Origin: Sphaeroforma sirkka
Taxonomy: Eukaryota > Opisthokonta > Ichthyosporea > Ichthyophonida
Length of the DNA: 25,819 nucleotides
Assembly: GCA_001586965.3 (NCBI GenBank)
Contig: LUCW03000797.1
Coordinates: forward strand, 20,001 to 45,819
Direction: 5' to 3'
The notes under the pieces were generated by a model, which saw nothing but the letters and a program-made list of their open reading frames with translations, ran no database searches and had not been told where the DNA came from. Below, one piece after another: positions 1 to 13,915 of this stretch (its first letter is position 1; the number at the start of each line of letters is the position of its first letter). The translations under genes and the position numbers were made by a program.

Positions 1-185
1 CTGTGCATGTTGTCTGTTTGATTGGATATATACATTTGGATGCTTCTTTTGGATGCATTGGGACACTGCGTATATGCACTGTTTGTGTGTGAGTTGGCAT
101 TTATAGGGTTCCTGTCGTGGGCGACTCGCTAAACGTTTGACGGCTCGGCTATGGCTACTTACTGGGTGCCTTTATTATTATACAG
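1..185 (+). other. Probable intron of NDUFS2 (3' part)
   Basis: No coding similarity to NDUFS2 is seen here, and the stretch ends in a TATTATTATACAG acceptor directly before the first recognised exon. It is most simply the end of an intron whose donor is outside the window. Confidence 0.6.
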
Positions 186-2909
<2,724 letters not shown>

Positions 2910-2998
2910 ATTCAATCAAGATGAGCTTTTTGTTACAAATTCTCTTTGTGTACTTCGGGTGTACTGTACGAATTTCTTTACAGTAGCAGTTGCGAAGA

Positions 2999-3004
2999 AA
3001 TAAA
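2999..3004 (+). promoter_or_regulatory. AATAAA polyadenylation signal of NDUFS2
   Basis: A canonical AATAAA lies 90 bases after the NDUFS2 stop codon and before the convergent neighbour. The hexamer is seen directly; its use is inferred from position. Confidence 0.6.
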
Positions 3005-3247
3005 TTTTTCGATATTTGCTCATATCTTCTATTATGTTTCATGTCATGTGGAGCCGCAAATGGCCAATCGTTCTATAAAAGGCCAAGTATAACTTTGGCT
3101 TATTGCGTAGCTCTCCTGAAGTTCTGGCGGGTCAAAGAAACAACCACGAAGAAATATAGACCCTAAATCGTTCTTGAGACGGTGCGCAATATTTATCTCA
3201 ATTTCGTGAGCTTTCATAATCAAAAGCAGATAATCTATTCTAAGGTT

Positions 3248-3253
3248 TTTATT
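3248..3253 (-). promoter_or_regulatory. Candidate AATAAA polyadenylation signal of the membrane-protein gene
   Basis: On the minus strand an AATAAA lies about 110 bases beyond the stop codon of the gene that ends at 3364. The stretch 3005-3363 between the two convergent genes holds no other feature I can see. Confidence 0.45.
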
Positions 3254-3363
3254 TACAATAACTATTCATTCTATATGCGTATTTACTGTAGCATGTACTA
3301 CATTCTACTTTACCTAATTTTCGCAACGATCGCAATCGCGAACTCTTAATCACGAGTTTGGTT

Positions 3364-6300
3364 TCAAACTGCTTGAAACGCGGTCATATCAAACAGAGAT
3401 TCAGTGCTTGGACGCACATCTACTGCACCCGCAGGTGTTGTTTCTCCTGCTGGTGTTGTGCCCACTGTAGATGGCGAACCCTCTACTGCTTTCTTCGCCT
3501 TCCTCTTCTTCGATTTCGACTTGTTTAGTCGTAATTTGTTTTCGCCGTTGTCAGCTGCTTCCCCACCCGCCTGCATGGCCGGCATTGGCTTCATAATGAC
3601 TACCGGAGGAAGATTGCTGTTGTTGAATTTATCATCTGCCAGCGGTTCGTTTGCCTCAATAGTATATTGTAGCTGTTGATTCGTGTGAGTATTGTGTTGC
3701 GTCAAATGCCCGTTATAACTGCGATTTGATCGGCTGCGACTGTATTGCAGACTGCCATACCCAGAGTCCTGGTTCGAAACTGAACCCGCACTCTTCCGTC
3801 TGCTAGCAGGTGGACTGTGTGGCTTATTTTCGTGATGACCTCTCATTTGAGAGGCGTCTGGTTGGTACGGGTACTCTTCCTCCACAATGAAAGACCGTGC
3901 AGAAATCTCGGCACTGGACTTGCGGCGAGAAAGAAAAGTGCCGTTAGATGAAGGGGGGCCTTGTAAAAGAGCTTTTGTAGTGCCCAGTGGACCACCGCCA
4001 TTCCTGGAGCGCAACGCACTAAGGTCGCCATATGCAGGCTGTTGATCATTGTACCGATACGCCCCAGCGCCGCCACCAACACCACCGCCCGTGCTGAGCA
4101 CACTGATATCCCTGTTGAGCTGCTGGATTTTGAGGAGACGCTTCCGCCTCTCCAGTTCTTGGATATGATAGTTCAACTGTTCAGCCGACTTAGCGTTTAA
4201 TGATTGAGCCCCCGTGTCGAAGGTGAATGCCTTTGGGGCGGAACCGGAATATGGATCTGCTGTTCTGGGCTGTATGCACGATATGATCAACAGATAATTA
4301 GAATGATTGACATCGATGTTATTTCAATTTATTATTTTGTGGCAATGTAGCAAGAACGAGCTTATGTACTTACCGCTTGAAGTATGTTATTCACTGTTCC
4401 GTCATCATTCATCACACCGACAGCCTCCATGACCATCTGATCAGCTCCGTCTATCCCGGGACAAGACTTCAATCTAAATAATGTTTGACTCGCGGCGTCC
4501 ATATTGTCCTAATGACGGTTATAAAAATAGAATAAACGATGGATCTACATATGCAAAATATGAATGCGTAATTCAAAATATTTTAACAATTGCAAGTATG
4601 TTTTAACATAATTTGAATGCAAATAACCTTTCAATAATCTACATGGATGCTAATACTACATACCTTGGATGCTAATACTACGTACCTTGGACATTACTCC
4701 GAAGACTGAATTCGCTTGCGAGAGTTGGGCCACTATGATAGGCTGCTTCCGTTGAGCCTTCTTTTTGCGATTGCGTCTCATAACCCAATACATTATTAGA
4801 CAGGCGATCAGGCCGATAAGAACCAGTACGCCCACCACCACGCCAATAATGATACCTGCCACAGCGTACAAAAACATTGTTAGCTTGTGAGATGATAAAG
4901 ATTAAGATGTCCATACGAAAGCGATATTGGACCTGATCGTGATAATTTAATTACAATCTAAGCGAAATATATATCAAATTTCATAGTTTGCATAGTGTGG
5001 CATAAAACAAGAGTGCTAGACCTACCCATAGAGACTGAGGTACTCTGTTCCTGGGGCACATTGGTCGCTTCGGTGGTAGTATTGGTCGTGGCTGTCGTGT
5101 TAGCGACAATGTCAGCTGCTGTTGCCGTTTCAGTATACGTATCCGTCGTGACCTTCTTCACGGAGATTGCTTTCTGCAGCCGGCCCACACTGGATGAGCC
5201 CTGCACATTGGTAATTTGTCTTCGTCTGACGATTGAGATATGAGAAATATGAGAACACACGCTGGCCGTGCTTGATTCTTTTCAGACGCTGAATTAATCC
5301 CTTCAATACATGACATCATTTTGTAAAGTTTGATTTGGCACTGCACGCCAGTAAATAGAAACTATACCTTCGCTGTGCTGCTCCCGCACTGTATTCGCAC
5401 AAGAAGTTAAATTCGAGTAACACTACGGTTGGGTCGTACAATGCCCCGCAGGTGACTGCTGGTGCCAGATCTATGTCAACAACGCCCTACATGTGGTGGT
5501 AATATACATGACTTATTATCGTATTCGTCGAGGCATTATCACAGACGTTAGTGGTGAGTAGTGATGCAGATTATTGATGCATAAAAGTTTGATATCAACC
5601 CAAAACACAATACCTCCATGCCGGAACCAAGCAACTTAAGGCGTCCATATTCACTGACACTTTGTCTCTCCTGGCAACCTCCCACCGATGAGAAGATAGA
5701 GTTGAGACTCAGCTGTGTCAGCTGTAGCTTGTTGAGGCTTTCTATCTTTACATCGTATTGTACATGATTCCCTGGTGTATGCTCCAAAATGCTATTTGGC
5801 CTCGCTGATGGAGACATTAAATCAGAAGAATCAAAGAAGCAAGTAGGATGCTATAATTTAGTAAGCCATGATTATGCTACTGTTAAAAAGATTGAAATAT
5901 ATAGTTGTGACGATTACTAAAAATGTGAAATTTGCTTTCAACAACTATCATTCTTCTGATCATCAGATTACCAACTACTAAGCGAAATGAATCGGCGTAG
6001 ACTGACTACATTTTGCGCACATACCTCCTTTGACATTCATTGTTATTTCGAAGGCCTTTCCAACTACTGTGGAATCTACAGAGCAAAGATCGTATCCATC
6101 AATATTGATCTAAATTGTACAGGAGGCAGTAGAACGATTAATACAAATTCTTTCATATCGCATAGCCAACAGAGGAGCACGAGCAGATAGAGAAAAAGTA
6201 GCATTCTCATTGTTTGGAGTTAACTAACTACCTGAATCTCAACCGTGGTCGGAGAGCATCTCTCGGCTTCGGCGCTGCCACTTCGACACACCAGTGGCAC

Positions 6301-9300
6301 TCGCTCGATCTTCATTTCGCCATCCAAGAAGCAGGCTCCATTGTGGTCTATACGCACAGCCAATCTTTGCACGCATGGTGAACCTGTGACACATCCGCTA
6401 CTTGAGCCAATCTGCAGAGGCTATAAAATACAAGTAAATACACGCATGAGGATGCAAAAATATCAAAAAATAACAAGTTTTCACAATTATGACTGCTACC
6501 GCTTCGATGTATTCATGGCTGATGGGTTGCGTACCTGAATCTTCGCTGATCGTTCACTTCTTCCGTTGATGAATTTAGGTTGCACACTGGCCTCGGAATT
6601 AAACGAATACATTCCACTAGTCTTCGAGCTTAGAACAATCGTCGAATACCCTTGACTGCCGCCTCCAACCTCGACTTCTTCTGTGAGAAGCTACGGATAT
6701 ATCAAAAGTTAGATATTTAGTATAAGTACACCCCGACTTCTTCTGTGAGAAGCTACGGATATATCAAAAGTTAGATATTTAGTATAAGTACACCTCGAAC
6801 TTCCCGCTTTGCATTCAATATTGTAAACAAATTCTCTTGGATCAAATACACACACAAAGCTAGAAATGCACATATCGATAGAAATCATACCATAATTATG
6901 GGTGTGTTCAGTGATGTTTGCTCAATTGCATTCTCTGGACCTGCTCTAATTCCCACCTATCAATGAAGCCAGATGCATGACATATTTTGAGCATGCATGG
7001 TCATGTTATTCAGCAATTGTGCTTCAACAAAGGAAACAACTGGGACGTTATAAGGTTTCAAACAGACAATATATTTAGCCGCAATCCGGGGCAACAATTC
7101 ACTTTGGTGTTCAACAATGGAGATACATACCATGAACTGTGTCGTTGTTTCATAGTTTTGTCCATTATCTGCTTTTGCAGTGGCAGTAACAGTGATGGTT
7201 GTATCATTTTCAAGCAGTGCTGCGATAGTTGACCAGGGTATGGACATCCTGATACGCGAACCATCTTGTGCTACAATAACTGATGTATCCTTCGCAGCGC
7301 AACATAGAATGTCAAGTGGAGTCAGAGAATTGAAAAACAAATCCTGAAAGTCGGACTCCGATGGTAACACAGACCATCTTTGTAATAGCCTTCATCATGC
7401 CCAGTTGAACAAGAATAGCTCGTCGCTATACTCACGCAACGCACACTGATGCCCATCCTTCTTGACGTATGTTTAAAATCTAATCGATATAATCTTCCGA
7501 GCTGAAATATATTGAATAAACGGTCAAGGTTATACATACCGTTTCCACAATTTGATGCGTCTCTCCACCGTACGTGATCGCAACACGTTCCATAGAAACT
7601 ATGCTTATCTCTGATCCGGAGTTTGGTACTATAGTTATAAGCGCAGTCTGTTTGTTGGAAGAATGACATGTGGCTCAATTTATAATTTGTAGATAAACAT
7701 AGATAACATTTAGTAATGAAGAACAGAAGAAGTAATAAAATTTAAATCAATTGCTTGAGTTATCATGTGATGATCTTAAAATGTTGGAAACTTGTACGTA
7801 CGTCATCGGCATTTAGAGTACCCAGCAGAGGTGCATCAAGGTCAACTGTAGTCATATACTTTGATATTTCTGTCGCTGTCCCCGTCGACGGTCGAGTGGC
7901 GAGCTCTAGTGATTTGGGTGAAATTTGCGTTCCCACACACATGTAGGGTGAGCCCAGCATCAACTGCGGGCGGAGAGAAGGAAATCCGTCAGGGCTTGGA
8001 TCCGATTTAAACACCATGCTTGCACACACATAAATAAATATTCAATTAGTCTCATATGCACATACCGATGTTGCTGGAGCGTTAATTGGGCCAGGGCAAT
8101 TCTCCCCTTCTGGTTTACAATCGTATGTATACCCCTGCAGTGTATACTGTCCGTCGATCGCACATCTAATTGGTGTACAAATAGAATACCCGTGATATCA
8201 ATAAGTCTTTGGGGTATTGTTTGTGGCATAGAACTCAGAACGGAACCACTGACAACACGATGAGTAATAACTTACAATCCATTATGATATATGTTGAACT
8301 GAACAGTCTGTTCGCACACGTCGCCTGATTTGACCGTGCAATCAGTGGTCGTGATGTCGCTTACAGTGGGAACATAATGACTCTCTCCACGCGTCTGAAG
8401 TGTGATATTCTGCCAATGCAAAAAAAATGATAAAATGTTATTTAACGTTGCAATGCAGTCAAAACATATCTTTTTTGGAACATCTAAGCTGATAATATAC
8501 TGCTGCGATATACTTTTTACTTACTGTGAGCGAGATTTGGAGAGGGTGATTCACCACACTCCTCAGAATGACTTTCGTGAAACCTCTCATGACTAATGCC
8601 TCACCGTTCCGTAAGAATCCAGTGTCTCCTATAACAGAAGAAGTAAAGAAAAAATCAGAATCAGCTCAGCATTTTACAAAGCATGGGAGTCCATGACAAG
8701 TGAACTCCAAAAAAACTATCATATTGTTTACTTCGACACAGTTACGACTTCCACATACCGTATTCTACGCGATCTAAAGTGAGTGTCGGCTGTGATTCAA
8801 AGGCGCCATTTATACTGCTCACTACGGGTGTGTCGAAGTTACTCTCGACAAATCTCGCCGTCTTCAGTTCGATATTATGGACATACCGGATGATGGGTTG
8901 TCCGGATAGAGTGCTATCGATTTACAATAGAATAGGTTAGAACTTATTGAGCACGTAGTAAAGAGGTGTATCGGCAGTTAAAGTGGAATGTTACGAAATT
9001 TAAGTTGAGCATAAGAGTAAAACTCGTTCCTCGCATACCTTTGGGTCCCTGTACGAATAGCGTACGCAAGCTGACCTTCGTATACGAGCGCTGCACCATT
9101 ACTACTGACCTTTTGATTGAAAGTTGGTAGTATGCACCGTTCGAAATTTGCACTAACTTTAGCTCGCCATCGACAGTTTTCTACAGGCATCTGTAAAATT
9201 ACGACGGATAATCAGCCAAACACTTCCGAAGAACCTATATATTATCACATCACTGCAAGCACATGTTTGACAAATCACCGCAAGCTAAGAAGTTCTAGTA

Positions 9301-10233
9301 GATCATACATACCCCCACCACTGAGATATCAGCATTCAGTTTTTCAGTAGGAAGCGCGGAAACAACACAATCACCTAGGGAAAACTCCACGAACCGGTAG
9401 CCGCGGAAAGGTGGATGGTCTACAATGAACTCATAGTTATCCCCTATGAGTTAGATGGACAAGAGTTGTTAATGCAATTCCGTCAAACTGTACTCCGATC
9501 GATACAGTAATAAAATTAAGAAAATACACACTCACCCCAATCCCAACCCTTTCATTTGAACATCGGTCTTACCTATTTGCTTCGTAGATTCTACCACCAG
9601 CATATCCACAGATGTAACTGCCAATGATGAACCAATTGTACAGCCACCTATACCGATAGTTTGGAAGTTGTATTAAATCAGTTCAGCATCACAACGTCTC
9701 ATATCGTAAATTAAGATTTGGTAAGGTTTGCTTAAGCCCAGAATATGTATAAATATGCGCTTGACAATATCAAAACAAACTTTTAAATTCGAACTCGAAA
9801 TTATTAGGTAGGATGAAACCTACCAAAAGCAGTAGGCAAGCAGTCCTGTTCGCCCACATTGCCTGTATTTGTTGCACATATACAAACATCATTCGGAAAT
9901 AATGCACCCCCATCCTCGTATCCGCATGTCAGCTCGGTGCTCTGTGTACAGCGTGATTATACATGTAGACGTTAAAAAACTGTCGAAGAAGAAGCGCGCA
10001 CAAATAGTGTACTATATATGTTCTGCTGTCCACTGTACAGATAAATACACAAAATAAAAAACCCATCATCAAGAGCTAGCAAGGACCAGTCAAAAGGCTT
10101 GAATGAGACCATGATAGATTGCGGGCTACAAACTTACCTCAGTTGCTTGTCCGTTGACTTGAATTCGTGTGCATTGAGCCATCATGAAAAATATGAGTTC
10201 AAACAAACCTCGTTTTTCTCTTGTTCCCGCCAT
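3364..10233 (-). CDS. Large type I single-pass membrane protein, unrecognised ectodomain, 23 exons
   Basis: Reading leftward, 23 exons join in phase: 10233-10138, 9941-9824, 9647-9573, 9443-9313, 9190-9039, 8913-8759, 8628-8525, 8409-8276, 8165-8066, 7963-7802, 7647-7540, 7501-7436, 7343-7131, 6956-6891, 6690-6535, 6411-6232, 6109-6025, 5804-5614, 5486-5368, 5225-5026, 4855-4686, 4508-4374, 4269-3364. The product is about 1273 residues. Residues 1-28 are a plausible though weak signal peptide (hydrophobic FELIFFMMA). The ectodomain to about 870 is beta-rich in character with scattered cysteines; I recognise no family. RRRR at 803-806 fits a furin site, followed by a Thr-rich stalk (about 825-868). 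The membrane helix is about 871-895, then RRNRKKK as stop-transfer. The tail has a predicted coiled coil (999-1027), basophilic kinase-like RRKSS and RRKSAGS sites, DSGYGS (1140-1145, like a beta-TrCP phosphodegron) and KSKKRKAKK (about 1225-1233, NLS-like). It is likely a surface receptor or adhesion protein; that is inference from layout. Confidence 0.85.
4644..4687. repeat. 22-bp tandem duplication covering a 5' splice site
   Basis: Copies 4644-4665 and 4666-4687 differ at one base. On the minus strand each copy carries CCAAG followed by GTAYGTAG, so the transmembrane-exon donor exists twice, 22 nt apart. Only the donor at 4686/4685 keeps frame with the next exon (4508-4374). Confidence 0.9.
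6672..6795. repeat. 62-bp tandem duplication covering a 3' splice site
   Basis: Units 6672-6733 and 6734-6795 are nearly identical (one difference at the unit edge). On the minus strand each holds the CCGTAG acceptor and the first codons (LLTEEV) of the exon 6690-6535. The acceptor nearest the exon gives the in-phase join; the other copy would read into a stop within a dozen codons. Confidence 0.92.
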
Positions 10234-11240
10234 CGTGTCGTTCTCACTATTATACCAATGTGATCACTCTTTATGTTCTTGGAGTTGTCTAAGTAGCTAT
10301 AATGTTGTCAGTATACTTGCATGACAGATTTGGATCTAAAATTACTTTTGAGAACTGTGATTTCACTGATTTGTGAGAAATGCTATTTGTGAGATATGAC
10401 TGTGCAAGCTCGTTGCTTGAAATAGTTGTATTATCGACAAAAACACAATCAGCAACTCAAGAATTTTCCATTTACAATATTGTTAGCTATGTACTGTTCT
10501 GTGCCACCCTGCCACTCTAGAGAGCCCACTGCTTTTTGTCTTTTAAAAAAAAGGTTTAGAAAAAGTTGCATACCTTTTCTTTTTAGATCACAGAAGGCAA
10601 TCGATGTGCTTTTCTTGCTCTTTCATCATGGTTGATTGAAGAAGGCGTACATTTTAAAAAAACATAGCCTTGAGGCTTGATCCTTCTCTTCTAGTATTTT
10701 TAAAATTTAGAAAAAGGCTATTCATATGTAAAAAAATATCTTTCTTGTTTCTTGCAACAAAATTATATTCTTGCAAAATGGAGTTAGTATCTCTATTTAC
10801 TCTCTGTAGAGAAGAAAAATAGAAATAGAACTAAAATATAGAGGGGATCGAACTATTCTGAACGTCCGACGCACACAAACCAGTGAAATCACACAGTACA
10901 AATATACAATCAATTTTTTTTGAGATCAGGGCGTACCACTTTTTTTTATTTCGTCTAAATATTTACCTCATTTTTGTTCACTTAATTTGTACAATGACTC
11001 AGAACTTATTTTCATTAGCACCATATGTACAAGAATATATATATATATATATATATATTTTTTAAACAAATAGGGAAAAGAAAAAATGTATAGTACAGTC
11101 GGATGTATTCACATCACCTTTAAACCAGTAACCATACATAGCCTTCTAAAAAAACATTCAACCCAGGACTGACAAAGCATGGAACTCGAAGACCGAAATA
11201 TGTGGTGAGTCTAGTCAGTCTACACTCGCTCTACTGTATA
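10234..11240. other. A/T-rich intergenic DNA, probable promoter side of the membrane-protein gene
   Basis: No supportable coding region is seen. The stretch has A- and T-runs, a short TA microsatellite at about 11036-11057, and a pair of inverted AGAAGGCTA-type motifs. A promoter for the leftward gene should lie just right of 10233, but I could not single out a core element. Confidence 0.5.
10706..11151. repeat. MITE-like segment bounded by inverted AGAAGGCTAT-type ends
   Basis: A motif resembling TTTAGAAGGCTATGTATG occurs in plus orientation at 10706-10728 (imperfect) and minus orientation at 11133-11151. The same motif recurs with orientations + (12057), - (12790), + (12815), - (13333) and - (13552). 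The partly alternating orientation suggests terminal inverted repeats of small nonautonomous elements. Target duplications were not found. Confidence 0.35.
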
Positions 11241-11462
11241 CTAAATACTTACAATAGTGCCCCTATCGAGGAGTTTTAGATACATAGCGGAAACGGCTTG
11301 TACTAGTTGCCGTTGTACTGACTCTTGAAAATCACCCGGACACTTTTTTGAAAATTCGGATGGCTCGAGCTCCATGCCTCCTCCAAAACCAAAAAAAAAA
11401 AACTCGAATTGTACCGTTTTGAATATGCTATTATATACCCTATTTAGGTCGATATCAGTCAT
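11241..11462 (-). CDS. Unrecognised open stretch, possible first exon of a leftward gene
   Basis: The frame opens with MTDIDLNRVYNSIFK and includes a second Met followed by ELEPSEFSKKCPGDFQESVQ. It runs into ATT then GTAAGTATT at about 11251, a good 5' splice site. I found no convincing downstream exon, and the FFFFGFGGG stretch comes from a T/A run, so this may be chance. Function unknown. Confidence 0.2.
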   Translation of the reverse strand: MTDIDLNRVYNSIFKTVQFEFFFFGFGGGMELEPSEFSKKCPGDFQESVQRQLVQAVSAMYLKLLDRGTIVSI

Positions 11463-11562
11463 TTTTAGGGTCGATTATGGCATTTTGTACCCCGAAATGC
11501 CTGCCAATTATCCAAGAGTTCCCAATAACATGTAATATGAGAAATTGTGTGCATACTTGTAA

Positions 11563-12066
11563 TTGGTAGTTTCTGTTGTGATAAGCATGTCGAACAGGTC
11601 AAGGAACTTGAGTGGTGGCCGGGTGAAGAGACACAACTTAGGAGACAGACAACTGAACAAGTTTACTGCAATTATACAAAATGAAGAATTTGAACCTGAT
11701 GATATAGAGTTGATTAGTGATGAGGATAGTGCTTCTGATAGGGAAGAAACTATCGTGAATATCTTACTAGATGACTAGATGAAGTTTTTGAACGAACGAT
11801 GAGAGGCTGTCTATACAGGTGCGTCAGCAAGGATAGACAGAAGAAAAGGGATTGAAAACATAGTAGATCTGATTAGAAACCGATGGTATAATCATGAAGT
11901 CTTCCTCCAGTATGAACCCAAAGGTAGTAAACCCTATACCCTGAACCTTAATACCCTATGTGAGGTCAGTGTTCCCTCTGTGTGGAACCCACGACATAAA
12001 TCTGTTCAGACTTTGCAGTCGTATCCTCAGAAAGTGCCATCTTTGCATATATGTTCCTTTTAGAAG
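11563..12066 (+). pseudogene. Unrecognised, interrupted coding-like stretch
   Basis: The first part reads as a basic then acidic peptide (SNRSRNLSGGRVKRHN, later DDIELISDEDSASDREE). A later part in the same frame reads as a normal-looking protein segment (IDRRKGIENIVDLIRNRWYN, then VWNPRHKSVQTLQ). I do not recognise the family. It could be a dead gene, a remnant of a mobile element, or exons of an unannotated gene. No partner gene nearby explains it. Confidence 0.3.
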
Positions 12067-12515
12067 GCTTTGGTGTATGTGTTTCTTTTAGCTCTGTTGA
12101 TACTCGTTGAGGCATTTTCTTGACCATTCAATGTTTTGGCCGCCGATTGTCAACAATCAAAATATTGGCCACCACATGCCCATGGGCTGTCATGGTCGGA
12201 TATTGGCCTCATCAAAATGGTCGTCTTTTTATTCACGGCAATGGCGGAATGCCGGAAGGCCTTACACAACCCTAATCACTGGATATTTTGTTTTTTTTTA
12301 AATTTACAACTTTTTGACAGAAAGCCAAGTTAGTGAAGGCCTTGCACTTGGGGTGATTCAGTTAAAACTTACTCATTTTAACTGCTCTTATAGAGTATTG
12401 AGGTATGCAAGAAACTTGTACCTCTCTCTAGAGGGCAAACGAGGTTATGTAGGACTTGGTTATTGTCAGTTTTAAAATTGTACTAACCTATTAAAATAAA
12501 TAAAGGCCACGAGCG

Positions 12516-13069
12516 ATTGTGTCTTTACGGCACCCGTGACTATAAAATTAATAACCATCCGGTCCATTCGCAATACGTAAGGCGACCTTGGCCCAAGTAC
12601 TGAACTATTAAGCGTGTACAATATCTTTATCGATACAACAGTCAAGTATCAGTTTTCGATACATAATCTACACCTATCACCTGAAATAGAATACAACGCC
12701 TCAGACTAGAGAGAGTCAATGTTCTGTTAAACTTGTGAGCGTGAATTCGTGGATCCGTACTTCTAAATATTATTAAAAAAATATCATTTCATACATGGCC
12801 TTCTGAATTATACAAGAGAAGGCTATGTACGATCTTTTGGTTTGCACGATTGCACTGTAGTTCAACAATGTTGAATTTGTTTTGTCCTGTTCTGTTGCAA
12901 AAAAATCAGGTCTGGCCAAGGGATTTTGTCCTTTTCTGTGATTTGAATTTCATTAACCGCTTTTTTTTTTTTCGAATATGAATTCAAAAACAAATCACTT
13001 AGTTCATATAAGAATACAAGGGCTCGGGCGTTTATAATTTTATAGTCACGGGTGCCGTATAGACACAAT
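12516..13069. mobile_element. Candidate MITE with 35-bp terminal inverted repeats
   Basis: The 35 bases at 12516-12550 (containing TACGGCACCCGTGACTATAA) recur inverted at 13035-13069 with one mismatch. They bound a 554-bp A/T-rich segment with no coding capacity. A smaller palindrome (ACATGGCCTTCT ... AGAAGGCTATGT, about 12792-12828) sits near the middle. I see no target-site duplication, so a pair of inverted fragments of some other repeat remains possible. The flanking stretch 13070-13575 is A/T-rich and shows nothing else but one AAGGTC/GACCTT-type motif. Confidence 0.5.
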
Positions 13070-13575
13070 TAACCTAAAGTATGTGGACTTAAAACTTGAA
13101 ACTTTAAAGTCTATATTATGAAGTCAAGAAGTTTATTTACTTTTTATGTTTCTTGTATTTTGTTTTTTGTTTCCATATAATTTTTTGTTGTTGTTTTGTT
13201 GGTTTAAAAAAAAACTATTTCAAAAAGAAAAGAAATAAATATTTTACACGGGAATCCGAAATTAGAATATGACACTACGTATAAATTTTTAGTGTATGTT
13301 AAATATCTATCTTAATTTCTAAAGAATATTTTCATATGTAAATATGACCTTCTAAATTCAAAATTTTAAAGCACGTTTACTTTTGTTATATTTTTTTTTT
13401 TGGTTTAAAAGCAACTTTTTTAAAAATAAAATAAAAAACAAGCATGCAAGAGTATTTACATATGTACTATGTCGTGCGCTTACTGCTTAGAAACTGCTCT
13501 ACTCTTGTGCCGTGAAAAACATTCTTTATTGCAAATGTTCAATCACAAGAAGAACATAGCCTTCTAAAATAGACG

Positions 13576-13774
13576 GCTTCAAACTGGAATTTACTGACCA
13601 CTTCTTCCCATCAATCTTTCCTGAGCCACTACAGCGACTATTAGAGCCATACCATATGTTCATACATTGTAATATACATACTTGTCGTTTTTGAAATAAA
13701 TAATATTATCCCTATATGAAAGAGTGTACTGCTTGCAAGGGTACTAACGGTAGGCACAAAGATGATTGCAAGGA
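13576..13774 (+). repeat. 199-bp fragment of the repeat at 18525-18723
   Basis: This segment matches 18525-18723 with about 3-4% differences over the same length. It covers the end of the 880-bp repeat plus 57 bases beyond it, including the stretch encoding CTACKGTNGRHKDDC. It looks like a truncated piece of a related retroelement copy. Confidence 0.85.
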
Positions 13775-13915
13775 AAGCTACACGAAATACAACATTACAA
13801 CAATTAAACTCCAACTAAAGTTGTATTGCATATAGTTTGGGAATCATGCAGTGCCTACTGTTATCATCTCTAATTTATTCCATAGAAAGATTAGCTACCC
13901 TATAACGGTATAAGC

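Noticed and set aside
3404-4103. Antisense frames over the last exon of the membrane-protein gene
   Set aside because: They are shadows of the phase-consistent 302-codon exon on the minus strand.
7964-8029. Longer exon starting near 8018 in the membrane-protein gene
   Set aside because: That acceptor breaks the frame, while the CCGCCCGCAG acceptor at 7965/7964 has a pyrimidine tract and joins in phase.
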